Shown here: positions 59,330-64,000 of the stretch, one piece after another
Position numbering within the stretch: position 1 is the first letter of the stretch
How the letters are laid out: the number at the start of each line of letters is the position of its first letter
NCBI RefSeq assembly: GCF_902374955.1
Contig: NZ_CABKRX010000045.1
Location: forward strand, 27,441 to 91,440
DNA from: Bacillus massilioanorexius
Lineage (GTDB): Bacteria; Bacillota; Bacilli; Bacillales; DSM-1321
DNA length: 64,000 nucleotides
Reading direction: 5' to 3'
Position numbers and translations under genes: made by a program
Notes under the pieces: model-generated
Told to the model about the DNA's origin: nothing
Databases searched by the model: none
What the model saw: only the letters and a program-made list of their open reading frames with translations

Positions 59330-60508
59330 TTAACCAATTAATTCAAATACTCCGGCAGCACCCATTCCGCCACCAATACACATTGTTACAATTCCAAATT
59401 GTTGATTACGACGTTTCATTTCATGAAGTAATGTAAGAGTAAGTTTTGCACCTGTACAACCTAGTGGATGACCTAATGCAATCGCTCCTCCATTTACATT
59501 TACTTTGTCTTCATCAATGCCAAGTTCTCTAATAACTTGTAGAGATTGTGAAGCAAAAGCTTCATTCAATTCAAATAATCCAATATCAGATAGCTCTAGG
59601 CCAGCTAATTTAAGTGCCTTTGGAATTGCTGCTACTGGTCCAATTCCCATTACCTCTGGAGGAACACCTGCTACCGCAAAAGAACGGAATTTACCCATAG
59701 GTTGTAATCCTAATGAACTAGCTTTCTCTGAATCCATTAGCATAACAGCTGCTGCTCCATCACTTGTTTGAGAAGCGTTTCCTGCCGTTACAGAACCAGT
59801 TACAGAAAATGCAGGTCTTAGCTTAGCTAAGCTTTCTACTGTTGTATCAGGACGTACGCCTTCATCTACAGAAAATTGGATTGATTTTTCTTGTAACTTG
59901 TGATCTTTTCCAACTGAACGTAAAGTAACATCCACTGGTACAATTTCATCTACAAATTTGCCAGAAGCAATGGCTGCTGCAGCCTTTTGATGACTTCTTA
60001 CGGCAAATGCATCTTGGTCTTCTCTTGAAACTCCATACTTTTTAGCTACTTCTTCAGCAGTATGACCCATTCCCATATAATATTCAGGAGCACTTTCTGC
60101 TAGCTTAATATTCGGACGAACAATATGTCCCATCATAGGTACTAGACTCATAGATTCTGCTCCACCAGCAATAATTGTATCGCTAGACCCAAGCATAATC
60201 CGCTCAGCTCCATATGCAATTGTTTGCAATCCACTTGAGCAGTAGCGGTTAACAGTAATAGCAGGAACTGTATGTGGCAAACCTGCTAATGCACCTATGT
60301 TTCTCGCCATATTCAAACCTTGCTCTGCTTCTGGCATTGCACATCCAATAATTAAATCATCTATATTTCCTTCATAATTCCCAGCACGTTTGATTGTTTC
60401 TTTTACAACTAGCGCCCCTAAATCATCAGGACGTACATGTGCAAGCGTACCCTTCTTTGCCTTACCAATTGGTGTTCTCGCACCAGCAACAATAACCGCT
60501 TCTCTCAT
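59330..60508 (-). CDS. fadA: 3-ketoacyl-CoA thiolase (acetyl-CoA acetyltransferase) FadA
   Basis: The 392-aa thiolase performs the last step of beta-oxidation. The nucleophilic cysteine is C90 (NRYCSSGLQ), and the histidine and second cysteine are in ALGHPLGCTGAK and TMCIGGGMGAAG. The ATG at 60508 follows AAGGGGGATCGAC, 28 bases after fadN, and the upstream part of the frame is not needed. Confidence 0.95.
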   Translation of the reverse strand: MREAVIVAGARTPIGKAKKGTLAHVRPDDLGALVVKETIKRAGNYEGNIDDLIIGCAMPEAEQGLNMARNIGALAGLPHTVPAITVNRYCSSGLQTIAYGAERIMLGSSDTIIAGGAESMSLVPMMGHIVRPNIKLAESAPEYYMGMGHTAEEVAKKYGVSREDQDAFAVRSHQKAAAAIASGKFVDEIVPVDVTLRSVGKDHKLQEKSIQFSVDEGVRPDTTVESLAKLRPAFSVTGSVTAGNASQTSDGAAAVMLMDSEKASSLGLQPMGKFRSFAVAGVPPEVMGIGPVAAIPKALKLAGLELSDIGLFELNEAFASQSLQVIRELGIDEDKVNVNGGAIALGHPLGCTGAKLTLTLLHEMKRRNQQFGIVTMCIGGGMGAAGVFELIG

Positions 60509-60536
60509 GTCGATCCCCCTTATCTTCGTTATAAAA

Positions 60537-62921
60537 TTAATTGCGTAATGGTTTCCCTTTAACAAGCATATGTTGCATTCTCGCTTGTGTTTTTGGTTCT
60601 TGAACTAAACTTAAAAACGCTTGTCTTTCCAATTCTAATAAATAATCTTCATCAACTTCAGTACCATACGGAACTTTTCCACCGGCAATGACAAATGCTA
60701 ATTTTTCAGCAATTTTCATATCATGTTCAGAAATAAAGCCTGATAGTTTCATATTTTGAGCACCTAGTAAAAGAGTTGCATATCCTGTCTCTCCAACCAC
60801 TGGGATTTTTTTTCGAACAGGTGGTTTGTAGCCACTTTCAGAAAGTGCTAAAACAGCTTGTTTTGCATCATAAAGCTGATGATCTGCATTAACGCTTACT
60901 GCATCCGAAGAGTTTAGGAAATTATTATCTCGAGCTTCTTGACCGGATGTAGACACTTTAGCCATTGCAATACTTTCAAATACAGCATTAGCTACTTTTT
61001 GCAGATCAAAATCCACACCATTTGGAAGGCTTTCTAAGTGCTTAATATAAAGCTCTTTGTTTCCACCTCCGCCAGGAATAACACCAACGCCTACCTCAAC
61101 TAACCCCATATATGTTTCAAGATTAGCTTGTATATGAGTTGCTGGTAAACACACCTCTGATCCTCCACCTAATGTCATTCCAAAAGGCGCAACAACGACA
61201 GGCTTAGGACTATATTTAATCTTCATCATAGCTTGTTGGAATTGTTTCACAACCCAATCAACTTCGAAAATATTATCGTCTTGTACTTCCATCAAAATCA
61301 TGGCAAGATTAGCACCTACACAGAAATTTTTGCCTTGATTACCTATTACAAGACCTTTGTAATTTTGGGCTACTTCATCAATAGCATAATTAATCATTTG
61401 TGTGATATCTGGCCCAATTGCATTATTTGGTGAAGTGAACTCTAATAAAGCAACTCCATCCCCAAGATCAATTAAACTTGCACCACTATTTTTCTTAATT
61501 ACTCGATCTTGTTTTTTCAAGCGCTTAAGATCGATAATTTTTCGATTTTCAGGAATTTGCTTATATTCACCATTGTGGTAGAAATATTGATTAATATCTT
61601 CCTCTTTATAGAAAGAATTCACTCCACTTGCTAACATATCCTCAATCCATTGAGGAATGGTTCTGCCTTCCTCTTTCATTTTAGCAACAGATTTTTCCAC
61701 TCCGATGCTATCCCATAATTCAAATGGACCTTGTTTCCAACCAAATCCCCATTTCATCGCTTGGTCAACGGCAACAATATCATCTGCAATTGTTCCAAGT
61801 AATTCTGCTGAGTAAATTAAAGTTGGAACTGTAATATTCCAAAGCAACTCACCAGCACGATCTTTGCTGTATAATAATGTGCTTAATTTATTTGATAGAC
61901 CTTTTACTTGTTTAGATATTTCAATTGAAGGCGCTTTTAATTTTTTTCTTTCTACATATTCAAGTGTTTCAGGATTTAATTCTAAGATTTCTTTACCTTG
62001 TTTTAAGAAGAAACCTTGACCTGTTTTAGCACCATACCAGCCTTTGTCAAGCATAGCTTGAATAAATTCAGGAAGAGCAAATACTTGTTTTTCTTCACCT
62101 TCTACTTGGTCATACACATTTTTGGCTACATGAGCAAAAGTATCTAATCCTACTACATCTAATGTTCTAAAAGTAGCGCTAGACGGACGGCCAATTAAAG
62201 GACCTGTAACAGAGTCAACTTCACCTACACTATATCCACCCTTTAGCATCTCTTGAACTGTAATTAATAATCCATATGTCCCAATACGGTTTGCAATAAA
62301 GTTCGGTGTATCTTTCGCTTCTACTACACCTTTTCCTAGAACATCTTCTCCAAAAGTTTTCATAAACGATAACACTTCAGGACATGTATATTGAGTAGGA
62401 ATGACCTCTAATAATTTCAAATAACGTGGAGGATTGAAGAAGTGTGTTCCTAAGAAATTTTCCTTGAAATCTTCTGTACGGCCTTCAACCATCGCTTCAA
62501 CTGAAATACCCGATGTATTTGAGCTGACAATACTTCCTTGTTTTCTATATTGATCTACTTGTTCAAAAACTTTCTTTTTAATATCTAAATTCTCAACAAC
62601 TACTTCAATTACCCAATCTACCTCAGCTAGACGTTTCATATCATCTTCGAAGTTCCCTGCCTCAAGAAGTGCTAAATTTTTCTTAGAAGCTAATGGAGCT
62701 GGCTTTTGTTTTAATAATTTTTGAAGATTTGTTTGACTAATACGATTTCTAACTTGAGTGTCTTCTAGTGTTAATCCTTTTTGTTTTTCAGCTTCAGTTA
62801 GTTCACGTGGAACTATATCTAGCAGCAATGTAGGAATTCCAACATTAGCAAGGTGAGCAGCAATACCTGCACCCATTACTCCTGATCCTAATACAGCCGC
62901 TTTTTGAATATTTCTTAGCAA
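60537..62921 (-). CDS. fadN: 3-hydroxyacyl-CoA dehydrogenase / enoyl-CoA hydratase FadN
   Basis: The 794-aa bifunctional beta-oxidation enzyme has an N-terminal NAD-dependent dehydrogenase (AVLGSGVMGAGIAAHLAN at residue 8, ANRIGTYG near 215) and a C-terminal crotonase domain (about 500-690: GNQGKNFCVGANLAMI, APFGMTLGGGSEVCLPA, GLVEVGVGVIPGGGGNKEL). I place the start at a TTG (62921, MLRNIQKAAVLGSG) behind AAAGGGGGATACG. The frame extends to an ATG at 62963, but that lies inside the FadR-like operator. It is the first gene of the operon. Confidence 0.94.
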   Translation of the reverse strand: MLRNIQKAAVLGSGVMGAGIAAHLANVGIPTLLLDIVPRELTEAEKQKGLTLEDTQVRNRISQTNLQKLLKQKPAPLASKKNLALLEAGNFEDDMKRLAEVDWVIEVVVENLDIKKKVFEQVDQYRKQGSIVSSNTSGISVEAMVEGRTEDFKENFLGTHFFNPPRYLKLLEVIPTQYTCPEVLSFMKTFGEDVLGKGVVEAKDTPNFIANRIGTYGLLITVQEMLKGGYSVGEVDSVTGPLIGRPSSATFRTLDVVGLDTFAHVAKNVYDQVEGEEKQVFALPEFIQAMLDKGWYGAKTGQGFFLKQGKEILELNPETLEYVERKKLKAPSIEISKQVKGLSNKLSTLLYSKDRAGELLWNITVPTLIYSAELLGTIADDIVAVDQAMKWGFGWKQGPFELWDSIGVEKSVAKMKEEGRTIPQWIEDMLASGVNSFYKEEDINQYFYHNGEYKQIPENRKIIDLKRLKKQDRVIKKNSGASLIDLGDGVALLEFTSPNNAIGPDITQMINYAIDEVAQNYKGLVIGNQGKNFCVGANLAMILMEVQDDNIFEVDWVVKQFQQAMMKIKYSPKPVVVAPFGMTLGGGSEVCLPATHIQANLETYMGLVEVGVGVIPGGGGNKELYIKHLESLPNGVDFDLQKVANAVFESIAMAKVSTSGQEARDNNFLNSSDAVSVNADHQLYDAKQAVLALSESGYKPPVRKKIPVVGETGYATLLLGAQNMKLSGFISEHDMKIAEKLAFVIAGGKVPYGTEVDEDYLLELERQAFLSLVQEPKTQARMQHMLVKGKPLRN

Positions 62922-62944
62922 CTTCGTATCCCCCTTTGTACGTT

Positions 62945-62962
62945 TGAATGAACACTCATTCA
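62945..62962. promoter_or_regulatory. FadR-type operator upstream of fadN
   Basis: TGAATGAACACTCATTCA is an 18-base near-palindrome fitting the Bacillus FadR box (TGAATGAnTAnTCATTCA) at all but one defined position. It sits 24 bases before the fadN TTG. Repression relieved by long-chain acyl-CoA is expected from the B. subtilis regulon. Confidence 0.85.
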
Positions 62963-63257
62963 TTTTTACGTCAAAAAAAATAGAAACACAATACTTATAT
63001 TTCTATAATAAAAGATTTTAGAAAATTCCGCAAGAATTTTCCTTTACATTTTTTGTTTATTTTTCAAAGAAAAACCTTAGACGGTCCTTTTTGGTTTTAA
63101 ACTATCTAGAGATTTTCCTTCCCTATCTTCATTTTATACACGAATTTGCTTCCTTCTAAGAAAAAGTGAACCTTAATAAGTGTTCAAGCTAATGATGTAT
63201 ATTGTATAGCCAGTTACAAATAATATAACAGTCTACTACAAAAAGGAGCCTAGAAAT
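62963..63257. other. Intergenic region between fadN and the coat genes
   Basis: AT-rich promoter region for divergent genes. It contains copy 4 of the short ACCGTCACCGGTCC-like motif at 63066-63092 (AAAGAAAAACCTTAGACGG then TCCTTTTTGG). No gene is visible. Confidence 0.45.
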
Positions 63258-63539
63258 ATGAATCAACAACAAAATCAATCTCAGCAAGCTATGACAAATC
63301 AACCTACTTATCAAGAACCACCAGCGGTTCTTTCGACAAAAGATGCATTATATTTAACTGATATGATGTCATGGAATTTATTAGTTTTCAAAAAAGCAGC
63401 TTTTTATGCCCAACATTGCCAAGACCCTGAAGTCAAACAGATGATTATTCAAGTTGGTCAATTGCATCAAAAACAATATAATTCATTTTTATCTCATTTA
63501 GGACTCGCACAAAATAATACACAACCACCACTACAATAA
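63258..63539 (+). CDS. Spore coat protein, CotF/YusN-like (first copy)
   Basis: The 93-aa protein has a Gln/Asn/Pro-rich N-terminus (1-25) and then a helical segment LSTKDALYLTDMMSWNLLVFKKAAFYAQHCQDPEVKQM of the CotF ferritin-like coat family. It is shorter than CotF, as is usual for this family of small coat proteins. AAAAAGGAGCC precedes the ATG. It is paired with a second copy 73 bases downstream. Confidence 0.82.
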   Translation: MNQQQNQSQQAMTNQPTYQEPPAVLSTKDALYLTDMMSWNLLVFKKAAFYAQHCQDPEVKQMIIQVGQLHQKQYNSFLSHLGLAQNNTQPPLQ

Positions 63540-63612
63540 CCTATACAAATTGAATCTTTGAAAAAAAATCGAAAGTAGTATGAATTCAATGTTCTAGAAA
63601 AGGAGTCTACGT

Positions 63613-63948
63613 ATGCCTAACAATCAAAACAAAATTCAAAACCCAAAAACACCAGTCCCCGAAACGCCACAAATGAATGACAGAGATTTCATAAATGATC
63701 TATTAGCAACGGAGAAGCACATTACAAACTCCTATAGTACAGCTATGCATGAAGCCAGTCACAAAGGCTTATATAATGATATCTTTACTGCATTTACTGA
63801 ATCCTCTCACCTTCAAAGGGACATCTATGATTTAATGTTTAAAAAAGGCTGGTACGGCATTCAACAAGCTGATGCTCAAGGAATTAGCCAATCTTACCAG
63901 CAATTCAACGGTTACAAAAGTCAATTCCCTTTTGGAAATATAAACTAA
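63613..63948 (+). CDS. yusN: Spore coat protein, CotF family (second copy, YusN-like)
   Basis: The 111-aa CotF-family protein has MNDRDFINDLLATEKHITNSYSTAMHEASHKGLYNDI, then helix FTESSHLQRDIYDLMFKKGWYGIQQ with the family WY motif, then a Gln/Ser/Tyr-rich tail. AAAAGGAGTC precedes the ATG. It is probably expressed in the mother cell late in sporulation, but I could not pick a sigma-K promoter with confidence. B. subtilis yusN is also next to fadN (yusL). Confidence 0.85.
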   Translation: MPNNQNKIQNPKTPVPETPQMNDRDFINDLLATEKHITNSYSTAMHEASHKGLYNDIFTAFTESSHLQRDIYDLMFKKGWYGIQQADAQGISQSYQQFNGYKSQFPFGNIN

Positions 63949-64000
63949 AAGCAGAGCATAATCCTAGATTTTTCTCTTATACAATTCCCATAAAAAAAGA

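Overview
The window is chromosomal DNA of a low-GC, endospore-forming Bacillaceae. Gene content and local order closely follow the yui-yum-yut-yun-yur-yus part of the Bacillus subtilis map as I remember it. Spore genes are present (yutH, lytH, two cotF-like genes), Shine-Dalgarno sequences are strong, and several genes start with GTG or TTG. I cannot name the species from sequence alone.

Layout. 1-3.0 kb: the end of a Mrp Na+/H+ antiporter operon (mrpB tail, mrpC-G). 3.5-4.65 kb: a decayed FAD monooxygenase gene whose 3' end runs into a dispersed non-coding repeat. 4.7-13.6 kb: a thioesterase (yuxO), leucyl aminopeptidase, yuiD, yuiC, yuiB, a Nudix hydrolase, the flavoenzymes yumB and yumC, and the A-type Fe-S carrier yutM. 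13.8-17.1 kb: a DUF2225 protein, yuzB, yutJ, yuzD and the NifU-like yutI. 17.4-20.6 kb: the hom-thrC-thrB threonine operon. 20.8-23.8 kb: yutH, a phosphatidylglycerophosphatase A and yutF. 24.2-31.5 kb: an accessory island around cyclic-di-GMP genes. 31.7-36.3 kb: glpX, DUF3055, yutD, a DUF695/RraB protein, lipA and lytH. 36.4-43.4 kb: an NhaC-type transporter under a lysine riboswitch, an HD-GYP protein and yunC-D-E-F. 43.7-48.9 kb: the sufCDSUB Fe-S assembly operon. 49.8-54.0 kb: metNPQ and metY, each behind its own SAM riboswitch. 54.3-57.1 kb: yusD, yusE, yusF, gcvH and yusI. 57.4-62.9 kb: the fadN-fadA-fadE beta-oxidation operon with a FadR-like box at its start. 63.3-63.9 kb: two CotF-like spore coat genes.

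The most unusual region is 24.2-29.6 kb. An NTF2-like/PAS/PAS/GGDEF diguanylate cyclase gene carries two frameshifts. It is also split by about 3.75 kb of foreign DNA that resembles a captured plasmid replicon: a 583-aa putative replication initiator and, upstream of it, 11 AAAAAGCACCA-type repeats spaced 29-35 bp apart. A lipoprotein, a 58-aa membrane protein and a broken 5' piece of an ATP-dependent DNA ligase gene are also present. The last 47 codons of the GGDEF domain lie beyond the repeats at 29481-29624.

Several dispersed non-coding families are scattered over the window. One is a 148-223 bp element with GCTGTTTTC/GAAAACAGC ends, with three good copies and two decayed pieces. The others are a GAGCCTCTGAAAAGTGAT-type hairpin, a short ACCGTCACCGGTCC motif, an AACTAAC/GTTAGTT hairpin confined to the insertion, and two GC-rich structured blocks near 55.3-55.7 kb. 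Functions are inferred from remembered family features; no database was searched.
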